A program made the position numbers and the translations under genes. From assembly GCF_951793255.1 (NCBI RefSeq), contig NZ_OX636706.1, forward strand, positions 1,075,001 to 1,139,000: 64,000 nucleotides of DNA, written 5' to 3'. Positions 25,914 through 36,932 of the stretch are shown here, one piece after another. The notes below the pieces were generated by a model. That model saw nothing but the letters and a program-made list of their open reading frames with translations, ran no database searches and was not told the DNA's origin. Position 1 is the first letter of the stretch. Each line of letters starts with the position of its first letter. The stretch is from Desulfovibrio piger (GTDB lineage Bacteria > Desulfobacterota > Desulfovibrionia > Desulfovibrionales > Desulfovibrionaceae).

Positions 25914-27431
25914 TTACCTCTGCGGGCTGTAGTGAGCTTTCAGGGCCTCCACCAGCGCGGGGATGGTGTAGGCCTCGGGCTGGATGTGGCAGGGCAGGCC
26001 GTTGTCGGCCAGGGTCTTGGCCGTGACCGGGCCGATGGCGGCCAGCTTCACTTCAGGATGGGCGCGCAGCTCGTCCGCCGGGATCAGGGAGAGGAAGTTC
26101 TCCACCGTGGAGGAAGAGCCGAAGGTCACGCAGTCCAGGGTGCCGTTCTGCATGGCGGCCAGCACTTCGTCCTTGCGGGCGGCGGCGGGCACGGTCTCGT
26201 AGGCGGCGATGACGTCCACCTGCGCCCCGGCCTTGCGCAGCTCGTCGGGCAGCACTTCGCGGGCCTTGGCGGCGCGGGGCAGGAGCATCTTGACGCCGGC
26301 CACGGGGCCCATGGCCAGCAGGCCTTCCACCACGCCCTCGGCCACATAGCGGGCCGGGATGAAGTCGGGCTCGATGCCGCGTTCGCGCAGGGCGTCGGCC
26401 GTGGCGGGGCCGATGGCCGCCACCTTGCACTGGCCGATGGCGCGGCTGTCACGGCCGCAGGTGGCCAGGCGCTTCCAGAAGTGACGCACGCCGTTGACCG
26501 AGGTGAAGATGATCCAGCCGTATTCGGCCAGACGGGCCACAGCGGCGTCCAGCTCGCTGTAATCGGCCAGGGGGCTGATCTCGATGGTGGGGCACTGGAT
26601 GACGTTGGCGCCCAGTTCGGTCAGGCTTTGGGCCAGGCCGCTGGCCTGTTCGCGGGCGCGGGTGACCACGATGCTGCGGCCGTACAGCGGGCGCTGTTCG
26701 AACCAGCCCAGCTGGTCGTGCAGGGAGCAGACCTTGCCCACCACGATGACCGAGGGATTGCTGAATTTGTTGTCCACGGCGGCCTGGGGCAGGGTGGAGA
26801 TGGTGGCCACCAGGCTGCGCTGGTAGGGCGTGGTGCCGCGGTAGACCAGAGCGGCCGGAGTGTCGGGATCCATGCCCGCGTCCAGCAGGTGCCGGGCGAT
26901 GTCGGGCAGGTTCTTCATGCCCATGACGAAGACCAGGGTGGAGGCGCTGGCGGCCAGGGCCTTCCAGTTGTGCACGGAACCGGGCTTGTCCGGGTTCTCG
27001 TGGCCGGTGATGATGGTCACCGACGAGGCGAAATTGCGGTGGGTCAGCGGGATGCCCGCATAGGCCGGGGCCGCGATGGTGCTGCTGATGCCGGGCACTT
27101 CCTCAAAAGGCACGCCGGCGGCCAGCAGTTCTTCGGCTTCTTCGCCGCCGCGGCCGAAGATGTAGGGGTCGCCGCCCTTGAGGCGGGCCACCACCTTGCC
27201 TTCCTTGGCCTTGCGCACCAGCAGGGCGTTGATCTCGTGCTGGGGCAGGGCATGGTTGCCCGCCACCTTGCCCACGTAGATGCGCTCCGCATCGGGGCGG
27301 GCATGGCCCAGCAGCGAGTCGTTGGCCAGTGCGTCATAGACCACCACGTCCGCGCAGGCCAGCGCGTCACGGCCCTTCAGGGTCAGCAGCCCGGCATCGC
27401 CGGGACCGGCTCCGATAAGATAGACCTTCAT
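25914..27431 (-). CDS. cobA-hemD: Uroporphyrinogen-III C-methyltransferase / uroporphyrinogen-III synthase fusion
   Basis: 505-residue bifunctional tetrapyrrole enzyme. Residues 1-245 are the SAM-dependent SUMT (CobA) with VYLIGAGPGDAGLLTLKG, VVYDALA, RLKGGDPYIFGRGGEE and GITSSTIAAP-like loop (PGISSTIAAPAYAGIPLTHR). Residues about 250-505 are HemD, with VVTRAREQA, FTSVNGVRHF and FGSSSTVENF. The fusion makes uroporphyrinogen III and methylates it to precorrin-2, entry to siroheme, cobalamin and the sirohydrochlorin-dependent heme route known in Desulfovibrio. Its ATG directly abuts the pepA stop (TAAATG). Confidence 0.95.
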   Translation of the reverse strand: MKVYLIGAGPGDAGLLTLKGRDALACADVVVYDALANDSLLGHARPDAERIYVGKVAGNHALPQHEINALLVRKAKEGKVVARLKGGDPYIFGRGGEEAEELLAAGVPFEEVPGISSTIAAPAYAGIPLTHRNFASSVTIITGHENPDKPGSVHNWKALAASASTLVFVMGMKNLPDIARHLLDAGMDPDTPAALVYRGTTPYQRSLVATISTLPQAAVDNKFSNPSVIVVGKVCSLHDQLGWFEQRPLYGRSIVVTRAREQASGLAQSLTELGANVIQCPTIEISPLADYSELDAAVARLAEYGWIIFTSVNGVRHFWKRLATCGRDSRAIGQCKVAAIGPATADALRERGIEPDFIPARYVAEGVVEGLLAMGPVAGVKMLLPRAAKAREVLPDELRKAGAQVDVIAAYETVPAAARKDEVLAAMQNGTLDCVTFGSSSTVENFLSLIPADELRAHPEVKLAAIGPVTAKTLADNGLPCHIQPEAYTIPALVEALKAHYSPQR

Positions 27432-28931
27432 TTATACGCCTCCACGCGCCAGTTCCAGCAAGGTGCGGGCGCCGAAGCCCGTGGAGCCCACGGGGCAGAG
27501 CGCCGTCTTCTTGGTTGCCCAGTCCACGCCGGCGATGTCCAGATGCGCCCAGCGCACGCCCTCACGCACGAAATGCTTGAGGAAGAGCGCCGCGTGGATG
27601 GCCCCGCCTTCGCGCGGGCCCATGTGGCAGATGTCCGCCACCTCGCTCTTGAGGTTGTCTTCGTAGCCCTTCCACAGGGGCAGGGGCCAGTAATTCTCAC
27701 CGCCCACGGCACCGGCGGCACGGATGTGCTCGGCCAGGGCGTCGTCATCGCAGAACAGGCCCGCCACCTGCGTGCCCAGGGCCACGGCGCAGGCGCCGGT
27801 CAGGGTGGCGATGTCCACCACGGCCGCGGGCGTCCACTGCTTCTGGGCGTAATCCAAGGCGTCGCACAGGGCCAGACGGCCTTCGGCGTCGGTGTTCTGG
27901 ATCTCCACGGTATCGCCGGAAGCGGCGCGCACCACGTCGCCGGGGCGCATGGCATTGCCGCCGGGCATGTTCTCGGCGCAGGCCATGATGCCCACCACGC
28001 GGCGGGGCAGCTCGTCCCCGGCGCAGGCCACCAGCGTGGCCAGCACGGCGGCGGCCCCGCTCATGTCGCCCTTCATGGCGTGCATGTTGGCAGCGGGCTT
28101 GAGGCAGATGCCGCCGGTATCGAAGGTGATGCCCTTGCCCACCAGCACCAGGGGCTTTTCCTGCTCATGGCCTTCGGGAGCATGCTCCAGCACGATGAGG
28201 CGCGGCGGACGGGCAGAGCCCTGGCCCACGGCCAGCAGGCAGCTCATGCCGGCTTCGGCCAGATCCTTCTCGTCCAGCACGGTGCACTTGAGACCGGCAT
28301 CGGCGGCCAGCTTCTGCGCTTCTTCGGCCAGCAGGGCGGGAGAGAGCAGGTTGGACGGCGTGTTGTCCAGACGGCGGGCCAGGCACACGGCCTCGGCCGC
28401 GCGTTCGCCGCGGCGGGCGGCCTGCTGGCCGCCGTCGGGCACGAAATCGCCCTCAAAGGCCACGGCCAGCCACTGGGGAGCCGCGGGGGCGTCCTTGGCG
28501 GGCTTTTTGAGATCGTATTTGTACAGGGCCAGGCAGGCGGCGTAGACGCTTTCTTCCACCAGGCGCTCACGGCCGCCGGGCAGGGTGGCCAGCTGGGGTT
28601 CCAGCAGCAGGATGGATTCCAGGCCCAGTTCGTGAGCACGCTGCACACCGGTGGCCACGGCCGTGCGGATGTCGTCCGTGGTCAGGTCTTCACGGGCGCC
28701 CAGGCCGATGGCCAGCACGCGCGGCACGCGCAGTTCGGGATGGCCGTGCAGTAGGGCCTGCTGGCCCTTCTTGCCCTGGAAGTCGCGCATGGCGGGCGCG
28801 ATGGCCAGCCAGGGAGCCAGATTGTCCAGCGCGGGGCAGGCTTCCAGCATGTTCTCGCCCTGGCAGACAGGCACTATGAGAATCTCGGCCTTCCACTGGT
28901 CGGGGCCGAGGCATTGAAAACGGATGTCCAT
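27432..28931 (-). CDS. pepA: Leucyl aminopeptidase
   Basis: M17 cytosolic aminopeptidase, 499 residues. N-terminal macro-like domain (1-165), then the di-metal catalytic domain with GKGITFDTGGICLKP, MKGDMSGAAAV and NTDAEGRLALCDAL, which hold the metal ligands and the catalytic Lys and Arg. ATG at 28931 with GGAG 7 nt upstream; the frame is open to 29039 but without a ribosome site. First gene of the operon with cobA-hemD and purN; divergent from hemW. Confidence 0.95.
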   Translation of the reverse strand: MDIRFQCLGPDQWKAEILIVPVCQGENMLEACPALDNLAPWLAIAPAMRDFQGKKGQQALLHGHPELRVPRVLAIGLGAREDLTTDDIRTAVATGVQRAHELGLESILLLEPQLATLPGGRERLVEESVYAACLALYKYDLKKPAKDAPAAPQWLAVAFEGDFVPDGGQQAARRGERAAEAVCLARRLDNTPSNLLSPALLAEEAQKLAADAGLKCTVLDEKDLAEAGMSCLLAVGQGSARPPRLIVLEHAPEGHEQEKPLVLVGKGITFDTGGICLKPAANMHAMKGDMSGAAAVLATLVACAGDELPRRVVGIMACAENMPGGNAMRPGDVVRAASGDTVEIQNTDAEGRLALCDALDYAQKQWTPAAVVDIATLTGACAVALGTQVAGLFCDDDALAEHIRAAGAVGGENYWPLPLWKGYEDNLKSEVADICHMGPREGGAIHAALFLKHFVREGVRWAHLDIAGVDWATKKTALCPVGSTGFGARTLLELARGGV

Positions 28932-29121
28932 AAATTTCTCCGAAGCATCGAGATGAACGGGCGTCCCGCAGCGCGGGACGGCGACGGCGGGTTGCCATCG
29001 CGAGGAGCAGAATATACGCTGTGCCGTCGTTTTTGCCAAGCCGCGAGGCGCTTTGCCGTCCCGGGGCCCTTTCCTCTCCGGCCTGTGCCGTCATCCCTGC
29101 CCATCCGCATCCCCTTTCGTC

Positions 29122-30288
29122 ATGCTCGTCTACATCCACGTCCCGTTCTGCCGCTCCCGCTGCCGCTACTGCGCCTTCCACTCCCTGCCGCTGGGCCCTG
29201 CCTCGCCCGACAGTTCGCCCCGGGTGGCGGCCTACCGGGACAGCCTGCTGCGCGAGCTGGATCTTTGGGCCGCGCGCCTGGGCAGGCGGCCGGTGGAGAG
29301 CGTCTTTTTCGGCGGCGGGACGCCCAGCCTGCTGCCGCCCGACTTCCAGGCCGCCGTGCTGGAGCGCATCGACCGGCATTTCCATCTGGCGGCCGGGGCC
29401 GAGATCAGCATGGAGGCCAATCCCGAATCCCTGCTGGCCCGCCGGGCCGTGGACGCCTATCTGGCCGCGGGCATCAACCGCATCTCCATGGGCGTGCAGA
29501 GCATGGACGACAGTTTCCTTTCCCTGCTGGGACGGCCGCACCGGCGCGCCGACGTGCTGCGGGCCGTGGAGCATCTGCGGGCCGCGGGCTGCCGCAATCT
29601 GGGGCTGGACCTCATGTGGGGCCTGCCGGGACAGGATACGGCCCACTGGCTGGCCACGCTGGAAGACGCCCTTGCCCTGGAGCCGGAGCATGTCTCGGCC
29701 TATGGCCTGACGCTGGAAGAGGGCACGCCGCTGGAACGCGACTGGAGCGCCGGGCGTCTTTCCCTGCCCGAAGATGACGAGCAGGAACGCATGTATCTGG
29801 AAGGCATCCGCCTGCTGGCCGCGCACGGCCTGGAACAGTACGAGATCTCCAACTACGCCCGCCCCGGCTTTTTCAGCCGCCATAATATGGGCTACTGGAC
29901 GGGTGCCGACTATCTGGGCCTGGGCCCGGCGGCCACGTCCACCCTGGAGGGCCGCCGCTGGACCGACACGCCCGATCAGGCGCGCTGGCAGGCCGACATC
30001 GACGCCGGACGTCCCGACCATGATGCCGAGGCCATCACGCCGCGCATCCGGCTGGAAGAGCGGCTCATGCTTTCCTTGCGTACCTGTGCGGGCTTCGGAC
30101 TGGCGGAATACACGTCCCTCAGCGACCGGGATTTCATGGCCGACCACGGCGACTGGTGCCGCGAGCTGGTCGCCGCCGGTCTGGCCCGTCTGGACGGGGT
30201 CAGGCTGGCGCTCACGCCGCAGGGCCTGCTGGTCTCCAATGCCGTGGTGGCCGATCTGTTCGAGCGTCTGGACGAGCTGGGGATGTAA
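29122..30288 (+). CDS. hemW: HemW-like radical SAM protein
   Basis: 388 residues. Cys motif CRSRCRYC (C-x3-C-x2-C) near residue 12-19, SVFFGGGTPSLL, SMEANPES, ISMGVQSM, and the HemW-specific YEISNYARPG with the C-terminal winged-helix-like domain. Formerly called oxygen-independent coproporphyrinogen oxidase; HemW proteins lack that activity and act in heme trafficking. The start MLVYIHVPFC is the family N-terminus; no good Shine-Dalgarno precedes it. A palindromic repeat carrying an IS30 element begins 18 nt after its stop. Confidence 0.93.
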   Translation: MLVYIHVPFCRSRCRYCAFHSLPLGPASPDSSPRVAAYRDSLLRELDLWAARLGRRPVESVFFGGGTPSLLPPDFQAAVLERIDRHFHLAAGAEISMEANPESLLARRAVDAYLAAGINRISMGVQSMDDSFLSLLGRPHRRADVLRAVEHLRAAGCRNLGLDLMWGLPGQDTAHWLATLEDALALEPEHVSAYGLTLEEGTPLERDWSAGRLSLPEDDEQERMYLEGIRLLAAHGLEQYEISNYARPGFFSRHNMGYWTGADYLGLGPAATSTLEGRRWTDTPDQARWQADIDAGRPDHDAEAITPRIRLEERLMLSLRTCAGFGLAEYTSLSDRDFMADHGDWCRELVAAGLARLDGVRLALTPQGLLVSNAVVADLFERLDELGM

Positions 30289-30305
30289 AATACGATGGGT
30301 GACGT

Positions 30306-30331
30306 GACGAGGGGAGAGGGACACCCTTTTG
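30306..30331 (+). repeat. Left part of a palindromic repeat split by IS30
   Basis: GACGAGGGGAGAGGGACACC plus CTTTTG, the left arm of the dispersed palindrome, oriented with hemW. The right arm resumes at 31439 as TGAAAAAGGGTGCTCCCTCT, so the arms pair across the insertion. Confidence 0.8.
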
Positions 30332-31438
30332 GGCAGATTGTCAAATGAATTGCACCGCAAGCAGGATACCCTTTTCCCGCAGCTGCTCGACAGTCGAAAG
30401 ATAACCGAACTTCTTTCTTGGGCGGTGGGTTATGAGAGCCACCGCCCTTGCTATCTCTTCATTGGTCAGCCGGGAAAAATCCCTCCTTCGGGGAAAGAAC
30501 TGCCGCAACAGGCCGTTGCTCTGTTCGTTCAGCGCACGTTCCCCCGGACAGCCCGGATGGCAGAAGTAACTTTTTACCTGAAGGGCCTCATCGACCTGCC
30601 GGAAGCCGAAGAACTCCTTGCCCCTGTCATAGGTCAAGGTGTGCCGATAGCGTGCGGGGACGCAGGAAAACAGCTCCTTCAGGCAGGAAGAGACGCACTC
30701 CACGTTTCGCGTCCGGCAAAATGCAGCCATGAGAAAGCCGCTTTTGCGTTCCACAGCCGTCAGGATATAGCCTGAATGCCGATGACCATGTATGAGATCG
30801 CATTCCCAGTGACCATAAATATTGGCGCCTGGGCGGTCGTCTATGTCCGGCAAATCGGGCAGATAGCGAACAGCGGACTTGGTGCGCCTGGAAAAGACTT
30901 TTCCTGGCCGCTTCAGACGAAGATATTTCCCATACCCCTTGAAAGGCCGTACCTTGCTGGAATCGCTGTCTTTCTGTATCCAACGGTAAATAGTCTTGAA
31001 ACTTATCAAGGGAAGGTTGAGGCAGGCGGCCTGCAGACGCAAGCGCCCCGCGATCTGTTCGGGAGACCAGCGTTCCCGGAGTTTTTCCTGGACGTAGGCC
31101 ACCAGCTCGGGTGTACGCCTGGAAGCCTTTTTGTCCTTCGTGTTCCGCCAGACAGCCTTGCGTTGCGCCATATCCGCCTGATATTTCCCGTCTTTCCCGC
31201 TGTTGCGTTTCAGCTCCCTGCTGATGCTGGAAGGCGCGTAGCCCAAGATCCCCGCTATTCTCCGAATGGAAAGATTCCCGGCAATGAGGCTGGCTAGTAT
31301 TTCCCGATGTGTTTGTGTAAGCTGGTGATGACCCACGACAGTCTCCTCATTGTGAGGTTTGTTTTTTTCCAACCTTGACTGTTGTGGGTCTTCCTGTTTT
31401 ACGCAAGCCCCGTGTTGCGTTTCAATTTACAATCTGCC
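30332..31438 (-). mobile_element. IS30-family insertion sequence, intact
   Basis: 1107 bp with imperfect terminal inverted repeats of about 23 bp: both ends begin GGCAGATTGT and share about 19 of 23 positions. A single transposase gene fills it. Flanks are TG on both sides, consistent with a 2-bp target duplication. The target is the loop of a dispersed palindrome. No second copy is in the window. Confidence 0.88.
30341..31372 (-). CDS. IS30-family transposase
   Basis: 343 residues. N-terminal helix-turn-helix (RREILASLIAGNLSIRRIAG-like segment, SSISRELKRN near 50) for end binding, a second HTH (WSPEQIAGRL near 100), then the DDE catalytic domain with WECDLIHG, TYDRGKEF and NEQSNGLLRQFFP. 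All three acidic residues are present and the frame is unbroken, so it is probably active. ATG at 31372 is close to the right end of the element. Confidence 0.93.
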   Translation of the reverse strand: MEKNKPHNEETVVGHHQLTQTHREILASLIAGNLSIRRIAGILGYAPSSISRELKRNSGKDGKYQADMAQRKAVWRNTKDKKASRRTPELVAYVQEKLRERWSPEQIAGRLRLQAACLNLPLISFKTIYRWIQKDSDSSKVRPFKGYGKYLRLKRPGKVFSRRTKSAVRYLPDLPDIDDRPGANIYGHWECDLIHGHRHSGYILTAVERKSGFLMAAFCRTRNVECVSSCLKELFSCVPARYRHTLTYDRGKEFFGFRQVDEALQVKSYFCHPGCPGERALNEQSNGLLRQFFPRRRDFSRLTNEEIARAVALITHRPRKKFGYLSTVEQLREKGILLAVQFI

Positions 31439-31497
31439 TGAAAAAGGGTGCTCCCTCTCCCCTCGTGCTCCCCTCTCCCTTCCCAAAACCTTTGCTC
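31439..31497 (+). repeat. Right part of the palindromic repeat split by IS30
   Basis: TGAAAAAGGGTGCTCCCTCT, then the pyrimidine tail ending TTCCCAAAACCTTTG. Together with 30306-30331 it rebuilds a complete repeat of the GG-loop subfamily plan. Confidence 0.78.
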
Positions 31498-31632
31498 CGG
31501 TCCCTGGACAATGCCGGGAGCGCCCCGGGCAGCCGTTGGCGTTGGTCTCCCGAAAGGTTTGGCGGGTGGAGGAGGCCGGACCCTTTCCTAAACAGGCTGC
31601 GGACAGGTTAAGCTGGCAGACATCGTCCCGAT

Positions 31633-31672
31633 AAAAACGGCCGGCATCCTGCAAAGGATGCCGGCCGTTTTT
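31633..31672. terminator. Bidirectional intrinsic terminator
   Basis: Perfect AAAAACGGCCGGCATCC - TGCAAA loop - GGATGCCGGCCGTTTTT. It serves asnS from the minus strand and anything reading out of hemW/IS30. Confidence 0.85.
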
Positions 31673-31734
31673 AGGTGTTGCGATGCTGTGGACCCGGGCG
31701 CCATCAGGATGGCGGGGGACACGTCCCTCCCGGC

Positions 31735-31785
31735 GAAAGTGCGCTGGAGAGGGAGTTTGAGGGGGCTCCCCTCAAACCATGCCTG
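31735..31785 (-). repeat. Degenerate dispersed palindrome after asnS
   Basis: Minus strand: GTTTGAGGGG - AGC - CCCCTCAAAC, then tail TCCCTCTCCAGCGCACTTTC. Same plan and tail as the GCTNGCGC-loop copies; oriented with asnS, 18 nt after its stop. Confidence 0.55.
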
Positions 31786-31803
31786 CCGCCGCAGGGCCCT
31801 TGC

Positions 31804-33168
<1,365 letters not shown>

Positions 33169-33422
33169 GACGACTCCTTGTGTCGCAAAAAGGTAGAATG
33201 TGTATGGATAAGGCTCTTGCCGTATGTTCGGGACAGGGGACGCGGTCCTGTGAGCGGAACGCACCCCAACACGCTACTATAACGGCAAAGACGGCGCCCT
33301 TCAAGGCCGGGAGCCGGGGCGGCGCCGGGGGATGGAGCTTGGTTTTTGGGCGGGAACGTGCTTAGATGGAGGGATAGGACTGCCCTCCATCCCCGGCAGT
33401 CATGAAACAAGGAGACTCGGAC

Positions 33423-33893
33423 ATGAAAAAGATCGCCACGCTGGCCCTGTGCGTCCTGATGCTGGCCCTGACGGCCCCCGTGATCCAGGCGGCCACCCCC
33501 CAGGCCGGAGCGCCCAAGGCCGACAAGCCCGCCAAAGTCGATGCCCGCAGCACGCCCGTCTGGGTGGAGCTGGAAGGGACGGACAGCATCGGTGCCCGCC
33601 TGGGCATGCGCCTCAAGGAAGCCTTCAACGGCAGCAACCTCTTCAGCCTCACGGACAAGGACATGCCCAAGATGCGCCTGCTGGTGAGCACGCAGTCCGA
33701 ATTCCCCGGCCGTCCGGGCGTGGGCTCCGTGTACTCCATCTGCTGGACCTTCACCCAGGGCGAAGGCTACCTGGGCTATCTGCTGGCCCGCGAAGTGGGC
33801 ACCCTGACCTATGAGGAGATCGACACCCTGGTCAACCGGCTGGTGGAGCGCACCGACGGTCTCTCGGTCAAGTACAGCAACCTCTGGAAGTAG
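33423..33893 (+). CDS. Secreted protein of unknown function
   Basis: 156 residues with a clear Sec signal (MKKIATLALCVLMLALTAP, cleavage likely after VIQAA near 28). The mature part has VWVELEGTDSIGARLGMRLKE and MRLLVSTQSEF, with two conserved-looking halves but no motif I recognise. Likely periplasmic. ATG at 33423 with AAGGAG 8 nt upstream. Followed by a strong terminator, so monocistronic. Confidence 0.75.
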   Translation: MKKIATLALCVLMLALTAPVIQAATPQAGAPKADKPAKVDARSTPVWVELEGTDSIGARLGMRLKEAFNGSNLFSLTDKDMPKMRLLVSTQSEFPGRPGVGSVYSICWTFTQGEGYLGYLLAREVGTLTYEEIDTLVNRLVERTDGLSVKYSNLWK

Positions 33894-33926
33894 TTTTTTC
33901 TGGGAAAAGCTCGCTCTGCGCTGTTG

Positions 33927-33962
33927 AAAAAGCCGCTGTCCCCTTGGGGACGGCGGCTTTTT
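33927..33962 (+). terminator. Intrinsic terminator
   Basis: AAAAAGCCGCTGTCCCC - TT - GGGGACGGCGGCTTTTT, one G-U pair; immediately follows the secreted-protein gene. Confidence 0.85.
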
Positions 33963-33993
33963 GCATGGCAGGACATGCACGCGGGAAGATGTG

Positions 33994-34083
33994 TTGACGA
34001 GGGGAAAGGAGGCCCTTTTGGCTGGCGCGACAAAAGGGCCTCCTTCCCCCTCGTGCTCCCCCTTCCTCCCCAAAACGCGCTCA
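33994..34083 (+). repeat. Dispersed palindromic repeat, GCTNGCGC-loop subfamily
   Basis: GACGAGGGGAAAGGAGGCCC stem, loop GGCTGGCGCGACA, return stem, tail ending TCCCCAAAACGCGCTCA. Oriented with the upstream plus-strand gene. Confidence 0.75.
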
Positions 34084-34204
34084 TGGCGTCCCGTGCTCCG
34101 CCAGGACGCGGATATCCGTCATGACGGGTGGTCGGGGGAGCTGCAAGCAGCCGTGCCGTCATGGGGCAGACCGGGACAGACGCAGGAAGCGGAGGGGAAA
34201 AAGG

Positions 34205-35098
34205 TCAGTTCCCCATGCGGGTGACGTGCAAGCGGGCGGCCAGGGCCTCCAGCACGCGGGCGGGCGTGACGTTGAAGCCCAGGGCCTCCTGCGCCTCGTT
34301 GAACCAGAAGCAGCACTGGACGCGCTTCTCGCGGGGCAGCAGGGCCAGGGCCGTGTCCAGGGGGCAAAGGGCGTCGTCATTGCCGGACATGACCCGGCTC
34401 ATGGATTTCTGGCAGGCCAGCAGTATCTGCCCGGCCAGACGGGCGTCCAGGGCGTTGCGGGCGCCGGTGCGCTCGAACAGGCCGCGACCGCTGGTGATGA
34501 ACAGGGCCAGGGCCTCTTCCCAGGGCTGGAGGGCCGGATCACGGGAGAGGCTGTCGGGCCAGGGCAGGGTCAGGCAGAGGGAGCGCGAGACCAGCGTGGG
34601 CAGGAGCTGTTCGCGCTGGGCGGCCAGCAGGACGAAGCAGGAGGAGGGCGAGGGTTCTTCCAGCGCCTTGAGCAGGGCATTGGCCGCATTGCTGCGGTTC
34701 TGTTCCACGCCCATGAGCAGCACCACGCGGCGGCCCTGGCCGTGGGGAGCGTCGCGCAGCTTTTGCTTGAGCTCGCGGATGTTGTCCATGTTCAGGGCGC
34801 GGATGGGGCCGGGATGGGCCTCGTCGTCGGCATTGCTGATGCGGCCGTCGTAGGCCAGCACGTCCAGATGCTCACCGGCATCGATCTGCATGCAGGTGGG
34901 GCAGATGAGGCAGGGCCCGCCCTCGCCGCCCGGCTGCTGGCAGTTGGCGCAGGCGGCCCAGTAACGGGCCGCGGCCAGGCGCTGGGGCTCGGTGCCGCCT
35001 TCCAGCAGCAGGACCTGCGGCGGGTTGGCGGCCAGGCGGTGGAGCACCTCGCGGATGCGGTCGAAGTCCGGCGTGCTGATGTCCTGGAAAAGCGGCAT
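34205..35098 (-). CDS. holB: DNA polymerase III subunit delta prime
   Basis: Clamp-loader subunit, 297 residues. The zinc module CANCQQ...CLICPTC lies near residues 50-69. The P-loop region is degenerate (LLLEGGTEPQRLAAA), as expected for the non-catalytic delta'. NALLKALEEPSPSS and the following TLVSRSLCLTL correspond to the sensor region, with SRS in place of the usual SRC arginine-finger motif. ATG at 35098 with GAGGG 5 nt upstream. Confidence 0.88.
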   Translation of the reverse strand: MPLFQDISTPDFDRIREVLHRLAANPPQVLLLEGGTEPQRLAAARYWAACANCQQPGGEGGPCLICPTCMQIDAGEHLDVLAYDGRISNADDEAHPGPIRALNMDNIRELKQKLRDAPHGQGRRVVLLMGVEQNRSNAANALLKALEEPSPSSCFVLLAAQREQLLPTLVSRSLCLTLPWPDSLSRDPALQPWEEALALFITSGRGLFERTGARNALDARLAGQILLACQKSMSRVMSGNDDALCPLDTALALLPREKRVQCCFWFNEAQEALGFNVTPARVLEALAARLHVTRMGN

Positions 35099-35249
35099 GG
35101 CGTCCCTCGCGGTGCGGGAGCGTGACGGTCACGCACATGGCAGGACTGCCCTGATGCGCCTCAGGCTCCACCAAAGATGGTTGGAAGGAAAAGGACCGGC
35201 CGGACAGGGCGGCATACGCCGCCGGCCGTCATGGTCCAAGCTCCCCCTG

Positions 35250-35336
35250 ATAAAAGTTTTTGGAAAAGAGAGGGGGGAGCGCGAGGGGGGAGAGGGAGAA
35301 CCTTTTTTCAAAAAGGTTTCCCTCTCCCCCCTCGCA
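35250..35336 (-). repeat. Dispersed palindromic repeat, GG/GA-loop subfamily
   Basis: Minus strand: CGAGGGGGGAGAGGGAAACC with TTTTTGAAAAAA at the turn, return stem, tail ending TTTTCCAAAAACTTTTATC. Starts 23 nt after the purA stop and is oriented with it; probably serves as its 3'-end hairpin. Confidence 0.8.
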
Positions 35337-35359
35337 GGATCTATCTCAAGCGCGAACGC

Positions 35360-36718
<1,359 letters not shown>

Positions 36719-36855
36719 CTAAGGGGAACAACGTTGGCCGCAATGCCTTAGTTTTTTCTAGCCGCTAACAGCGGACAAGTCAAATGCCGGGGCCGCCGGG
36801 GGAGAAAAATGGGTAAAATTTTATGAGATCCGCGTTCCGGCAGGGCCGGGGCCGC

Positions 36856-36904
36856 GAAAAAAGGGGGAAAGGGACATCCCTGCCGGGATGCTCCTTCCCC
36901 CCTT
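36856..36904 (-). terminator. Terminator after the YidC-like fusion gene
   Basis: Minus strand: GGGGGGAAGGAGCATCCC - GGCA - GGGATGTCCCTTTCCCCC, then TTTTTTCG. It resembles a tail-less relative of the dispersed palindromes. Confidence 0.7.
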
Positions 36905-36932
36905 TCATGACGCTGCCGGAGCAGCGGGACCG

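Larger units (their letters stand above)
31439..31803. other. Intergenic region hemW/IS30 - asnS
   Basis: No gene seen. It begins with the right arm and tail of the split repeat (31439-31497), and contains a terminator (31633-31672) and a degenerate repeat next to asnS (31735-31785). Confidence 0.6.
33894..34204. other. Intergenic region between the secreted-protein gene and holB
   Basis: No gene seen. It holds a terminator (33927-33962) and a palindromic repeat (33994-34083). Confidence 0.6.

Noticed and set aside
25359-28754. Long plus-strand open frame (about 1131 codons)
   Set aside because: Antisense to purN, cobA-hemD and pepA, which are all recognised proteins; composition is that of a shadow frame.
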